From Mycteria americana (lineage: Eukaryota; Chordata; Aves; Ciconiiformes; Ciconiidae), in contig NC_134366.1 in NCBI RefSeq assembly GCF_035582795.1, positions 149,219,519 to 149,283,518 on the forward strand: a stretch of 64,000 bases of DNA. The letters run 5' to 3'. How positions within the stretch are numbered: position 1 is the stretch's first letter; every line of letters begins with the position of its first letter. The position numbers and the translations under genes are program-made. Below the pieces are notes generated by a model. That model had not been told where the DNA came from and searched no databases. It was given only the letters and a program-made list of their open reading frames with translations. Shown here piece after piece: positions 37,341 to 52,300 of this stretch.

Positions 37341-40300
37341 CCCATCGTTTGCAGCACCAAGCGGGAGGAAGCTGGGTGGATGGGAGCCCAGAAACTTGGG
37401 GTCTGTTTCTCTTCCTTCGCCCGGTATTGCTTCTGTGCAGAGCACCCCGGGCCAGCATCCCTCGGCTCTGTGGATGTCTCCGTGAGCGTGCTTTTTCTTT
37501 GGCATCTGTTCCGTTTCCCCGTTTGTATGTTTTAGTTTGTCTCCTCTCTCGTTTCACTTTTAGCCCCCCACACGAACATTTTTCTCCAGGTCTCTTGTGC
37601 TAACCACCTTTGTGGGAACTAGGAGATGGCATTTAGTTTTCTTTGGGAAATCAACAGAAACGTGACTGTAAATAGGCACCCAGAGAAATGCAAGAGCAAA
37701 ATAGGCATATACGATACTGTCCCATGGCATATTCCAGCCTCCCAACTGTTCTCAGCTGGGGGAGTTTCTGAACTGGATATGATTTCCGTGTATTTAGTAG
37801 TCTTCGGCTATTTGTCCTCCATGAATGTGTCCTTCTTCTCTTGAATCTATGTAAACTCTTCATTTACAGAACATTCTTTGGGTAGGAGTGATCTACATAG
37901 AGGTGATGTGTGATGAACTGGTTCATTTTAGCCTGACTCACAGGGTTTGTTTGATAACTTCTTGTTCCACTGTTAGAAAAGAGGGTGAATCACTGCTCTC
38001 TATTCAGCCTGTTTGTGCACTTCACTGGCTTGTAGACCTCTGGCATGTTTCTTCTTCTTCAGAGAGTCATCTTCTTTTCCAGACTGAGGCATCCTCACTT
38101 GCTTCCTTGTTCCTTGTATGGGAGCCATTGCACACCTTTGATCATCCTCGTGGCCCTTCTCTGAACGTTTCCCAGCTCTACTTTATCCTTCTTTAGATGA
38201 GAGGACAAGAATTACGGACAGTGCTCAATTTGCAGGCGAAAAATGGATTAATATAGCGGCACGCTGGAGGAATGAGTTACACTTTTCTGCAGTAGAAACA
38301 AAAATAAGTGGAATGCATGTTTTCTGAACAAGAGTTGAAAAAAATATACTGTTAACTTACAGGGGGCTAGAAAGCAATCTCGGATGAAAAATTGCTTGCT
38401 AGATAGAGAGCTACTAGAGGCTGTGTCATCAATTCAAAATCCTAGATTATTTTTAGTTGTCACCTTGTTTGACTTTCATTTCACCCCATTTAAAAGATTC
38501 ATAGAAGTGGAAACAGCATTTTTCTTGTTTGAGGCAGCTGCAAAAGAAACAGAAGTAGCATACTTGCATCTTTCTTTATTATTGCTTTGTGGGGGGAATC
38601 TGTTGAGCAGTCTTCAAAACCAAGGGGAACATCATTTGCTGACAGAGAGGTAGTTGTTTCAGAATTAGAATTTTAAATTGTTCTTTCTTTGGAGTTTTCT
38701 ATTACTGCTGCTAACTGTAGACTTTTTAAAAGTGTGTTACACTTCTAATGTGGAGCACTTATCTGCCAGAAAAATGAAATAAATGCCTTTTCCTCCAGTG
38801 TTCTCACTGCTGTTGCTTTGGTCATAACTAGGATGACAAGGGCAGACAGTTGTCTTTCCAAGCACATATCTGCCCATTCTAATTTTTTTCCTCTCATTTT
38901 ATTTTGTGTGGTGCAAGTGATTTTTAATTGCAGTGCCCTCGATGTTTGCATTGCTGATTAACTTAATATACATGACATGAAGAGATACTGGTGTATGTTT
39001 CATTTTGGATTGACATAATGATAAATGTGATATTGAACACCCTAAACCTTGTTTTGTTTAGTATCTTTCCAATTCTTGTCTTGTTTAAGAAGGTAGACAT
39101 TTTCTGTTCATTCCATGAAAAATGTTATCATTGAGATCTTAGTTTGCTTAGAGTAATTCATAAATTGCTTTGAAAATCCTGTTAAAACACAAATACAGGT
39201 GTCCTGATACTGGCAGACACCACTTTAAAGGCTTATTTGTATTACTATCTCTAGTTTCTAACTTTTAAAGCTAATAGCTGGGAGTTAAAAGTAGACTATT
39301 TAGACCTGAAGTAATGTATAACCAGAGTAATTAAAAGCATTATTGTGGGATGTGAAGATTGGCACTTCAAGTTTGAAGTTGAATGGCTTTATGAAGGAGC
39401 TGGTTTAAGTCCAGAGGAAATCAGTGGCTACAAAATTTCAAGCAATGTTGAAATCAAGATGAAACTAGATCAAACTGGATAGCTAAAAATTCTGGAGCAT
39501 GAGTTACAGTTAAACATTTCATCACACGTGGATGTCATCTTTAATATAGTAATTATAACAGGTTTTTTGCAATGAGTCTTTTTGTATGGAGACTTGCACT
39601 CTGTGAATTAGCCTCATTGCCTTTTGGACTCTAAATAAATGGGCCAGGGCTTCAAACTGCTGTCGTTTACAGAAAACTTAATAGAAGCTGAAGAAGCCCT
39701 CAGTCTTGTGATGTGATCTACATGGCCTAGCAGCCTGGGCTTTTTAATTATATGTTAGACTAAAAATTTATAAATCTGTTTAGTTCCAGTAGACCTGGAA
39801 GCAGGAAAAAAGTGATATATTTACTTTGTAAAAACTTCCACCATATGAATAACAGGCAGGTCAATTTAAAAGTAATGGACTAGCCCAATTTTTGTATTAC
39901 AGTAATGTGCCTGGTACACTCCTGTACTATAGCAGCATAAAACCAGTATGAGAGTAGAATGGAATTGGCACCAATTTCTCCCAGTGTCTGTATCAGCTTA
40001 TCTAAACTACTGCTTTCCTTCATTTGTGTAATACGTTCACTATGGAATAAACCAGTTAGCTTCCAGTTTGGGGTCTGGGTAGTCCCAGAGTATGGCCTCA
40101 AGAGAAAACTATTGGATTTTCTAAGGAATAACATAGGAATTGATTTCTGTATTGTTATATTTTTATTTTAGTTAGGCATATGAAGTACTTTAATTGAGTC
40201 TTTTTGTCAAATATATCTGCTGTGGGATTGAATCAGTAGCAATAACTGGCTGTTACCTGCTGCTGTGCGGATTTCTCAGAGTGTGATTTTAGGTATTGTG

Positions 40301-43300
40301 TTGCAATAACTTCAAAAAAATGTCTTCAGGGGCAGCAGACCTGCGACAGAGAAAGAAGCAAAACTGCACAGAATCTGACAAAATGGCTCCAGAGGAGAGA
40401 AACAAAGAAAACTCAAAGCTGGGAAGATCGCCAAAATGTAAGCTACAGAATTTTTAGCCAACTTCTGATTTTTTTTTTTCATTATTCTTTTACATTTTAT
40501 GGGAAGATATTTGTAGCACAGTAATTTATAACAGACTTATTTAAAATCAGGTTTTTGAATGTTTCAAGAAAAAACAGGCATGCACATTAGAATTCTTTAA
40601 TAATGACATTTTATGACATTGCAGCGTAAAATGGTAGTCCTGGATTGTTTCAGGTTGGGGGGGGGGAAAGGGGGAGAGGCAGGGCGGTTAAGAATCTTAC
40701 TGTTGTTACTATTTGAGTACAAATAAATATTTTAATTACACCTGGAATGATCTTTCAGTTGGGAAGCTGAAAGGCATGAAGTAATGGTACTGAAACAAGA
40801 ACAGACAAAGGGTCCTTACAGTTTTTCAAGAAACAGAACTAAAACCAGGTGTAATTTTAGCGGAGTGCTCACCAAGCTACCAAAAAGTTCTGTGTTAAAA
40901 GTGCATACTACCTTGAGGAGCTACGGGTGAAGTAGACAGCCACTGAATGAGTTTGGTAAAACTCAGATTAGTTCCTTCCTCTTATATTTGAAAACAGACC
41001 AGAGAATCAGTATTGATGTTAGATGTGGTATTGCCACCTCTTTCTGTTAATGTCTTTAAGAAGTTTGTGGTGTTTTGGGTAAAATCTAGAGTTCGCTTTG
41101 TTTATTTGGAAGACACTTTTCCTTCTTGGAATTCCTTTGAAAATGAAGCTTACTAGAATGGAGAGAAATTTGCAGTGTAGCGTGTGAGTATTTTGTCTGA
41201 GTCCTGTGAAGCAATGGTAACAACTGGGAAAGAAAACTGCAGGACAGGAATAACAAACCAGTTCTCAATGTATCTGTGCTGCTGATGGTGTGATAATTCT
41301 GATGGCAGTAAGTTTACTTGCTGTTCAGAAATGAGTCATATTTAGGGCATACTGTTTGTTTTTAAGTCTTCTGGACTATTTTAGCTTTTTCACTGTCCCT
41401 TTTCAGATATGTTAATTCAGCGTTTTGCGAAACTTTTCTTTGGCTGTCTTGCGGCAGTCACTAGTGGAATGATGTATGCTGTGTACCTCTCAACATATCA
41501 CGAACGGAAATTCTGGTTTTCCAGCAGGCAGGTAAAGAAAAAAGTTAAACTACTGAAACACAAGCTAAATTGTGTCCTTGAAATCAAAGCTGATCCATGT
41601 CAGGTTGGAACTACTTGCTTGCAGAATCCCATGTTGTTCTAGTCGGGCCTCTGTCTCTTTTAGTCTCTCTTTTTTGTGTTTTGTTTTTTTAAAGTGTTTC
41701 TCCGACTAACAGTAGTCTTGTCTTGTCATGCTTTTATGTGTTTTCCCATGCCATCCTTTATTGTTGAAATACCTTTCTAAAATTTGGAGAAACAACTGAA
41801 GCATGCTGGGGTTGCATAAGCTAAATAACAGGAATGTATGGTTTGGGGGTTTTTTGGTGGTTTTTTTTTTTTAAGAACTGTATTATTTAGTGAAGTATGG
41901 AAAGTTGAATGAAATTAAGATTTGTGAATATGAAAGGATCCTGTGGATCTTGTGCTGACTTATGATGTGGATTTGAGTTGCTCCGATTCCAAGCATGTTT
42001 GCTAAGTTATAGAGAGCATTATATACCTGACAGAGGTGCTGTGAAGATTAATGTTTTGTGGAATATTTTGAAGATGTACAGTGGAGTCATAACCATGTGC
42101 TGTATTACAAAACCAGTCTATCTGAAAATATATAGTCTTCTATGGGAAGAGATTGCAGGAGGTGAATATATATATTTTTTTTTCCCCAGGAACTTGAACG
42201 AGAAATTACATTTCAGGGTGACAGCGCCATTTATTACTCATTCTATAAAGAACTGCTAAAGGCTCCTTCCTTTGAAAGAGGTACAAAACCCGTTTGTTTT
42301 ATTAACCTTGAAAAGTCCTGTTCCTTTTGGAGACAGTAAAAAACTCCTGCAGACTGGAGAGACTGATTTTATACTCTTATATAGGTATATCAGTCAGATT
42401 AATTAAAAACTGCATGCTGACCTAACTTTTCAGTGCCTTTTTAAAAAACAATATCTAACTATCCTGTATTCCAGCAGATTGCCTTTAATCAATACTCTGG
42501 AATAGGATTAATATTACTCTCCCATTGCCCCATATGGAAGTTATCATTAGGTTTGCCTGTGCTACATACGGGAATTTTTGCCATGTAAGCATAACTGATC
42601 TTTAATTTGGGAATGGGGGATGGAAATGACTGTTTTCTATACTCTGTGAGAAGATGGAACAGGCTTTGTCAAGAGTTGATCTGCTCAATCCTGTCCCTGC
42701 CGGAGGTTTCTACTCCTGTCAGCTATGGTGAATAGATGTTGATGAGCACTGAGCAATGGGGACAGAAACCAATAGGAAGGAGAACAAACTGGGTGGCAAT
42801 GGTCTCTCCTACCTTTGCGCTCCTGCTCTCTATCCTGCACTGGCTCTGGAGCTCACTGACTCCAGGTCCCTAAACCAGCAGAAAACTAAAGCAATGAAAA
42901 GAAGATATAATACTTCCGTGCTAGTTTAGTGAGTTCAGAAGGCCACCTGGGCTAGCATGGGGAAAAGGCGAGAACTGCTGGAGAGAAGAGGGAGGGAACA
43001 GCCCTGTCTCTGTCTTGCAGCAGTCAGCTGTAGTTCAGTCCCCTTGTGAAACCTCATCTGAAGCCAGTTAAACTTTGTAGGTATAGTTTTATTGGTTTAA
43101 CAGTTTCCCAGCTGATGTGTAGCTTGTCAGCAATATATAATAGGTCTTTGGTACAGTCGGTTCCTCATTATCTCTGGGGAGATTACCTATGCTGTGGATA
43201 GATGGACTGCCTCATTCAGGCATGCTGCTTCTGCAAACAGATAGACTCACGTGTCTACTAGGTATTAAGGGGGCACCCAGTTTTCAAAGACCTGTCATAG

Positions 43301-46300
43301 CTGTGCTGAACCCAGTTATAAGTCCTGCAAGACCTGGTTTGGCCTGCAGAGAATCAGCTGCAGACCTCACACCAAGGTGTGCTTAGAGCTGGAAACAGTA
43401 ATCTTCCTTGGCTGTTGCATCATTATTGGGGTTTTTGTTCTTTTTATTTATTTTTTCCTTTTTTTCTCTAATTTGGATTATTTTTCCTCTTCCCTCTATT
43501 GTCCTAAGTAATGATGTCAGTTTTTAATTATAGTATCTCAGAATGATGTATCCTTGAAGTATGCCAGCTTCAATTTCATCTCAGTCCCGTACAAAGGTGT
43601 TTCTTAGAAGTCTCAGAAACACAGGACTGAAAAGGGTGACGAGGCCATCATATCTGACCTCTTTGTGGAGATAAGTTTAATACATCCTCCTCATCCCTGT
43701 TAGATCTTTGTCTCACTTCTTAAGAACCTCCTGTGAAGATGATCTGTAGGTAGCTGGTTCCAGGGCTGCATCAGTATGTTACTGAAAAGACTATGTTTCA
43801 GCTGGTTAGTTTTGGGCCATCTATTTAAAGGCTAGATCAAAAAATGGTAATAACTTTGTTGCTAAATCAGTAGGGTTGAATGGCATCTGGCACAGAAATT
43901 TCTCCTTCCTTTAAAATTAGGAGTAGCGAATCAGTCAGTAGCTTTAATGATCAAATCTGTTTCCCCCTACCTTTGAGTACACTTTTACCTCTTTTAAGAA
44001 CAGCAATAGTAAGTGGTTCCAAGAATAATATATTTTTTTGTCTATAGGTGTTTATGAGTTGACCCACAACAATAAGACAATATCACTGAAGACAATAAAT
44101 GCAGTCCAGCAAATGACTTTGTACCCAGAGTTGATTGCCAGTGTTTTATATCAAGCATCTGGTAGCGAAGTATGTGCATTTCTCCTACTTTCTATGCTTT
44201 CATTATGGTTGTGTATGTGTATGTGTGTATGAGACTTTCTATGCTGTATACAATAAATATGTGCAATTTTTGTTGAATGAATTGAGCTAAGCCTCTTACC
44301 AGGTCCAGGTTCTCCTCAATTCTGATCAGTCTCTGGCATAGGATTTTGGTGGTTTATGTGCACTAAACTTTTCTGTCTGTTATTCTTTGCTTCTACAAAC
44401 CGCTTAGAAATGTGGAAAGTATCTGTGTTATCCATTAGAAACAGGAAAGTTAGCTTCTTCAGAGTACAGAAGTCTGTTATAGTGGTACCTGTCTCTACCC
44501 ACTCCCATATAGATAAAAGGGAAAAACACTTTTGTAGATAAACCTTTTGTCACTTTCTGCTCTACTCAGGCTTTGTTCTGCTTACGCTACATACTTGTGT
44601 CCTCTCTCCTTTATCTTTCTTTGTTTGTTTATTTTATATATGCTTCTCTGTGTTTGGAACCGTTTTTGCCACATCTTTACTTCTCCAAGTTCCTCCCCTA
44701 CATAACTTCTTCCAGTAGTCCTGTGAACTTTATATCGCTCTGCGGTATAGATTTATTAAATCTGACACATAAAATGGTCATGCTAAAGCAAATACAAAAA
44801 TCATGGCACTAGCAAGCTGAGTCCTGAAGTGTGCTCTTAATTCACACTGCTTTGTTCTCCCTGAGCCCAAAATAGAAGCATGCTCAATACTTTTCTAGAA
44901 TAGGGGCCGTGTCTTACCTGTTTGTAAAGCACCTAGCACACTGTTAGCAGTATGCAAATAGTAAATAGTAATCATTTCCAGCTTCAGCTCAGTTGCCGCT
45001 ATGTCTCTTCGTTTTTATTTGTAATTTCAGGAAGTTATTGAACCAGTGTATTTCTACATTGGTATAGTTTTTGGACTGCAGGGAATTTATGTGACTGCAT
45101 TGTTTGTAACCAGTTGGGTTATGAGTGGGACTTGGCTGGCAGGAATGCTGACTGTAGCATGGTTCATTATTAACAGGTAAGAAAAACATCTTTATACAAT
45201 CTAGTTTGTCAATAAGGCATTTTGAAATATTAGAGCAGATTGAAATGCTTTCTATTACACTTTGTGTTCTCATTATGAGAGCAAGCTCTTATGCCGAATA
45301 CAAAACATTTCCCAGAGATGCACTGATTCTCATGATGCTTTTATTAATGGAAAGGCCTCCCGTTGTCCAAACCATCCACGCTGCCAGTTGAACTGACTTT
45401 ATATATGTGTGTGAATACAGGAGTATTCTATCACAATTCTGTTTTGCAAAAACATTCCTCAGAAGGTTTTGGTTTTGTGCTGGTGAAGAATGAAAACAAA
45501 TTTCTGAAGTTGCTGTAAAACAGAATTGCTCTCTGTGGCCAGCTCTAAATATTGTGACGGTTGTTCTGTTGCTTAGAAGGAAATAACCAAGTGCATTTTT
45601 CTTGTAAAGAGTCTTCGATATTTTTCTTAATCCATTTTTGTAGTGGGTTTTTGTGCGGAGTGGAATCTTCTTAGATGATCCTGATGTCAAGATTTTTTTT
45701 ATTTTAAAACGTTTCACTTGCAAGAAAATGTCCCTTCCCTTTATGAAACACCACAATAATAGGGAGCCTCATTCAGGCAATGAGAACTTGTGTTCAGGTT
45801 CCTGGTTTGTCAACAAGTAGCTCTGGGGCTTTCTGTGAACTTGAGAGCACTTGAAAGAAAAGGGCTATGGAGGAGCAAAATGTTAGAGATATACCTTTAA
45901 AGTTGAACTGTTGGGAAGCATCTTTTAGGAGTGTGAATCAATCATGACCAAATCTGTGATAGTAGCTAAAAATACTGTTCATCAAGCTGGTGTGAACAGT
46001 GGAAAGTACGAAAAATGGTGAATAAATCTGTATTTTTTCCAACAGCAAAGAAGATTAAACACTGTTAACAAATTGAAAGGTCCAGTAGTTAAAAAAGCTC
46101 CAAATATGCCTCTGTAAGAGGCTTCAGCAGTAAAAATGAAAGGTGACGCTTTCAAATATCTAAATGATAAAGGAGCTTGAGGCTCCTTTTTAAAAGCTTG
46201 GTAGACACAAAGAAGACTATGTACCTCTGAAACTGATGCCTTTGATTACATTTGAAAGTGACTTGTGCACTTTAGCACTTTCTAAAACTTTCTCCTATAG

Positions 46301-49300
46301 CTCTAATTGTGCAGGTACTGTCAAGTCATTCCATGAGAAGACTCTGCTGCTGTTCTGGCCCATGCTCCCCATCCGTCTTTAATCTCTTGTTTTGCTGGGC
46401 AGAGTTTTCCCTGTAGACAGAGTATCTGCTGGTGCTGCTGCTGCTATGAGGGAGCACTACTTTGGATTCTAAGTATGTTGTGCTCGACTGCCTAAATCAC
46501 TTATTTAAAACATATTGTTAGAGAGCTGAAAGGAGTCTTCTCGCAGCTATGAGCTGATTTTCATCGTAATCTGAAAAGCTGCTGTTACGGCAGTGGTCCC
46601 CTGCCTATGGACGTGACCATTTAGCACTGCTTGTGGCCAAAGAAGGCTCCATTGTCACAGTGCAGGTTGGCAGAAGCAGTACATGATGGTCTGGCTCGCA
46701 CAGTACTGTGGTGGGTCAGAAAAGGCTGGAGGCAGATGCTTTTGGTTTCAGTCTTATAAACACCACCTAATAAGGAGACCTGCTGAATAAATGAGTGAAG
46801 ATTGGACCTTCCATGCTGATGTTAAATTTGTGACCTGTATCAGCAGTGAAATTGTGCAGTATTACTTTACACCTAATACAGGAATAGGTTGCTTGCAAGG
46901 CCACACTGATAACTAGAAGTGACATTTAGGCTTTCCTTGATATTTTTGTTCCATAAATCTTTTAATAATTTTGTTTGTCTGTACTTTATTCTAGGACAGA
47001 TACAACAAGAATTGATTACTCCATACCATCAAGGGAAAATTGGGCTTTGCCATATTTTGCATGTCAAGTAGCAGCTCTCACAGGCTATTTAAAAAAAAAC
47101 CTAAATTGTTCTGCTGAGGTAAAGCAAAATTAATTTCTTAATAAAGAGTTGCTGGTAGAACTGTGCTCTAGAGTAGTTACCTCTGTCACTATTGCCCTGC
47201 TAGGCAGAAAACAGTAGATATTTTGTTTGTTCTTTTCAAAACAGCCACTTGGATTCCACCTAGGCATGTGCAGTTTTTGCTAAGCGACTCGTGCCCTGCC
47301 CTGTTATGCCCCCGTGAGGGTTCAGAGAGAACAGTGTGGTAATGAGCTGTGTGCTGTCTTTTTAAAATAAACTGATGCAGAATTTTTCTCACTATGTAAA
47401 CTACTTTGTTGCTCTTCCTGTTGCTCAGAGAAGATGGTGGTAACTTCCTTTCCCTGTCTCTCTGTCAAAGATGTTTCTTCTGATTGGCTTTAAATGTTTT
47501 TGAATGTTTCAGTAATTACTTTTTTCCATCTGAGAACATGTTAAATATGTCTGAAGTCAGTATTTTAGTTATTTCCTAAAATAATGATTAATTTCCATAG
47601 TTTCTGTTTTAATGACCTCTCAGTTACTTGGTGACAGAGATGCATAGGTATGAAATTAATGCCTTTTTTTTTTTTTTTTTCTTTTTTTCCTCCAGAAGTT
47701 TTGTTACCTTTTGGTGAGTGCTTCGACATATACCTTCATGATGATGTGGGAATACAGTCATTATCTCCTGTTTGTCCAGGCTGTTTCTCTTTTTCTGCTA
47801 GACAGCTTTGCCCTGGCACAGACAGAGAAGGTATTAGAACTCTTCAATCTAATGATAGTTGGGGTCTTAAATACAGCCTCAAAGGGGCCTGCCATACATA
47901 CTGCTCAGGAGCTCCATAGGGTGCAGACTGAGTGATGACTTAAGTGTCTGGCAGTCTAGGTCCAGCCGAAGTGCATGTCATGTCCATCGGAAGAATAAAA
48001 TGGCTTAAACTCATGCTCTTTTGGACTACTGTGTTTGGGACAGCTTTCCTAACAAAAGGATCAGGAGCTAAACAAAGCTTCTGAGACCTGAAACATCCGT
48101 GGAGAGCTGAAAGACTGATGAATGATACTCAGTCATGCATCCTTTTTGGCCTAGCTGCCTCTTCTTTTCCTTTCCCTATTCACAGCAGGGTGGGGCTGAC
48201 CAAAAAACTGCTCTGTTGGCTCTGTGCAGTTCAGGGGCTCATGTTCACCCTGAACAGCCCGCCCTGTACTGATTTAGTTAAACCAGTTAAATTAGATAAA
48301 TAGGCTAGACAGATGCTAAAGGCCAATTGATGTTTCAATACAAGAAAGTATTTGAATTTATGTCTGCAAAATGGTTCTTAGAAATGTTGCAACAATAAGG
48401 CATTTTTACTCTGCCTGTTGCAATGGTATATATGCTACTTCGTACATGTTTGGCTTCTGGTTTTATTAGATATAACTTCCGTTTCAAACGGCATGCAATA
48501 CTAATTTGTCACCTCTTCTTTCTATTGCTTTTGTTTCCTGTTCCTCAGCAGTGGGAAATGTTTGATCTATTTTAGTTCAAAGCAGGGTCCTTAAAATATA
48601 AGGGAGAAGATGGGTGTTTTGGTAGAAGTCTAAAGAATCAAGTATCGGGGTTTACAAGATCTGCTTATCAATTAGTAAATAACAGAAAGTATCAATAACA
48701 GTCCACGTATTCCTGAGATAAGTTAAATGAACGACTTATTGTGAGCACAAGGAAAGCGCATGTTTACAGTAGTCAGCTCTTTCACACAAATTGTGTGTTT
48801 TCATACTGTTGCATTGTGGTTATTGCTTCATGGTGCATCACAGTGAGGTGTTACAGAATGGTGAGAGCTTGTAAAATACTACTATTACTGGCATTTTTAC
48901 AGACTTCTTATGCAGTAACTGTGCACTAGTTACTGAGGCTGACCAGGATCATTTTGATGTGAAATACTTTCCAGAGTCAAACGGTACCCTGCTAGATTCA
49001 TGAGTTGGAGGATAGAGATCCATTAATCCCCTGATTAAAAGAGGAATGGAGTGAGCCATCTACTGCTCTAAAAAGCAAGATGTATATCCACTGTAATTTT
49101 ATTGTGTTTTATTTTGTTTCTTCAATAGGTGCATGAAGTATACAAAATCTACTTGTTTTCTCTCTTCTTGGGGTACCTTTTGCAGTTTGAAAATTCAGCC
49201 TTACTGGTGTCACCATTACTGAGTCTTGTAGCAGCTTTAATGCTCTGTAAATGCCTTCAGGTAACTAGAGTCCCCTCTAACTCTGAGTGTAGTTTTTATT

Positions 49301-52300
49301 ATTTAAACTGAACTCCAAATGATATGGCATTCTTAAAATATTTTTGCAGATGAATATGAAAAAAGGTACATTTATGTCAAGATTGCTGAAAATAATGTAC
49401 ATTTATTTGGTACTTACAATAACAGTGACACTAAACTTCTTACTAAAGGTAAGATTCCTCATGAAAATTATTTTAATTGTCAAAATCTAAATGGAAAGTT
49501 GCAGATGTATCTTGGAAAAAGCTTTTGAAATGTTGCTTATCTTATTGATCTGAGCTTAATTCATAGCAAATTAGAGTACTAAAAATCGAGTCATTTTGTA
49601 TCTCTATAAAAAGTCTTTATCTAACAACTCAAGCAGCTGGTTTTTGTTGGGGTTTTGGTCTTTTGGGTTGAGGTTAAAGCATAGTATAGGAATACTCTTT
49701 AAATCACACTTTAGCTATTTCATAAATGTGTTTTTTGTTATAACTTGGATGGCCTCTACAAACTGGTCTGAATATTAAAACAATATTCTTGTGCATGGAG
49801 AAGACCTAGTAGTCAGGAACAGGTATGAGTAGTCTCAGGGTAGATGTTAATTTTCAATTAAATTTCAACTAGAATATGGGAAAAGAGGCCTTCGTTTGGT
49901 GTAGGAGTCAGCTAGGAGTTGAGATTACACAATGGGATTTTAGCCTGGTCTTGTATTTTGCTTAGCAACTCCCTCTTGCTGGTTCTAGTCTTTTACGTAA
50001 TTTATTGTGCTTTTCCTCTATGTCTCAAACTCACCCTGGTTGTGTTAATTAACAGTGTCAACTTAAAAATAAAGAAGCTAGTGAACCCTAAAAAGTTTGA
50101 GAGAATGCTCAGAAGATCTGCTTGTTTTCTTGTGCCATTCAGACTGGCTAGCCTTGCTGTATCTCCAGGAAAACAAAACCTAACCTTGAAAAATATGAAT
50201 TAAATTACGTAGACAGTACATAGAACTTTTGGCTGCTCAAGCAATTTTTGTGAAGATTACAAATGCTTATAACTTTTGCTAGGCTGAAGTCCTATTGTTT
50301 AGTGGAGCCAAACGCAATGTTCTTTGGCTTGCTTGGGGGTAAGTCTATGTCTGTTTTTCAGGGTCCTTTTCACACCATTCGGTAGTCTCTTGACAGCTTG
50401 TTGACAGCTTTTCACTTGCCCTCCTGTTGGGGTACATGAATGAAATGAAGGAAATGATGTTCTCAAGGAAACTCTAAAAATAGATTTATTTAAGTGAAGA
50501 TTTACAATACTATACTGGTACCTTAATTGGCACACTTAATTCAATTTGTTAGTTTTAACTAAATCTTGAACAGTTGATTCTTCCCTGCCATTTTGTAATC
50601 TGAGTGAAGTGACTATGTGAAAGCTGCTTCCAACACCTGATAAGATTTTTCTCTGCTAAACTAATTTTCAGATGTTTGTTCCTCATAAAGAAAATGAGCA
50701 TTTGCTGAAGTTCATTGAAGTAAAACTTGGCTTAAACACAACTAAGTAAGTTGTTTAAACTCTTTACACCTTCTGAGATATCCAAACTTCTGAATCGGCT
50801 CTGAGAAGTATAAAATTTCAGTGGCTTGTGAGAATTTTATAGAGGAGTTTCCATTTGTCACCTGGTTTTAAGATTGAATTAAAAAAAGATGCATATACAG
50901 AATTTACTTAGGATTTTGAGGTTTCTGAGGCACCTCAATATTTTTCATGCCTTGGGGTGAAAGCATTTCATAGATTTTTGTTTTCTTTTGATGTTGAAGA
51001 GCAAAAACTTTTTGTACCCTGTCTAGTGTTTCTAATAAGACTTGAAAGCAAGGATAATAGGGTAAAAGTGGCAGTACTAACTTTTTATAGCCTGGAAAAG
51101 AAAGGGCTCTGAAAAGAGTCATGAACTATCGATACTATCTCAAAACAGGGTTGGGCTGTGGGGTTTTATTTTTAGCTTTGTAAGAATAACATCCCCCAAA
51201 ACCCCCCTGTATGTTTTGGAAGAAATTAGGACAAGGGACAAAAGTCAGAGGGAATTGTTGTGATTCTAAGAAAAACTGTTTGCATCTGTAAAAGAGTTGT
51301 ATGTTGGTCTATAAGAAGAAGACATCATGGCTACAGTTTTTCTGGAAGACTTCAAATGGAGTATTGGTAAGGACTGAGACACCTCCTGGACCCAAGCCAA
51401 GACTTGCAGTTCTGTGCAGGAATTGGGACTCTCTCCTGGGAACTGCATCTCTCTTACAAAACTACTTCACAGCCTTTCAGGGGAAGAAGTGGAAAATGAC
51501 ATCACACATAACTGAAATTGTTGGGGAATTTTTGGAAGACAAGATGTAATACATTGACTAAGATGCATTGTTTAACACACATACATGCACGTTCTTAAGT
51601 GTTTTGCAAGAATAAAAAAGGACTGCTTCTGGTCAGGATTTTGGTTTATTCAGCTACCAGGTATTACAGATTTAATTTTTTTTTCCCCCGGGGACTTGCT
51701 ACATGTTACTTTCCAGGCTGTCGAACGCTGCAATGAAGCCAGTGATTGAGACAAACTGGGTGCAACTACGCCTAGCAAATTGTGTAACTGTGGGTTGGAA
51801 TTACGGTTTGCAGCACAAGAGCTTCAAGATCTGTCTTTTAAGGCCAGTTTGGACATGCCCAGCTGTTAATATTTATACTGATTCTGTCTAATTGAAAGTG
51901 GTTCAGTTCTCTAGTCTTCCCTTGGGGGAAAAGAAAAAGAAAAGAGGGAGGAGAGCGGAACAAAACACAGCATCACATGCTGCACCAATTCCAGTTGAGA
52001 ATACACATTGATAGTGCTTCTTGGCAGAGTATATAATCTTTCTGTTCATTAATTGAGAAAGAAGAATGATCGAGTGGGTTCAGCTACAGAACTAGAATTT
52101 CAGCATTAAGGATTCTATTCTTGGCAGTGCCTCGGGCTTGTTTTGTGATCTCAGATGACCACTTTCCCTTCTTCATCTTCCGGTTTGGAATGGGGACAAG
52201 CATACCTTCTTGCATCAGTATCTCTAAAATCTTAATCCACTGTGACAACAAAGTGCTTTGTGGTCCCCATAATGGAGTTATGTGGGAGGCTGGGTTTTTG

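Noticed and set aside
36887..37603. Plus-strand open frame of 238 codons after exon 1
   Set aside because: It starts inside intron 1 in a different frame from DPY19L4, has GC-rich low-complexity composition and no recognisable domain.
45289..45756. Minus-strand open frame of 155 codons in intron 6
   Set aside because: It is antisense to the gene within an intron and resembles no protein or retroelement I know; I regard it as a chance frame.
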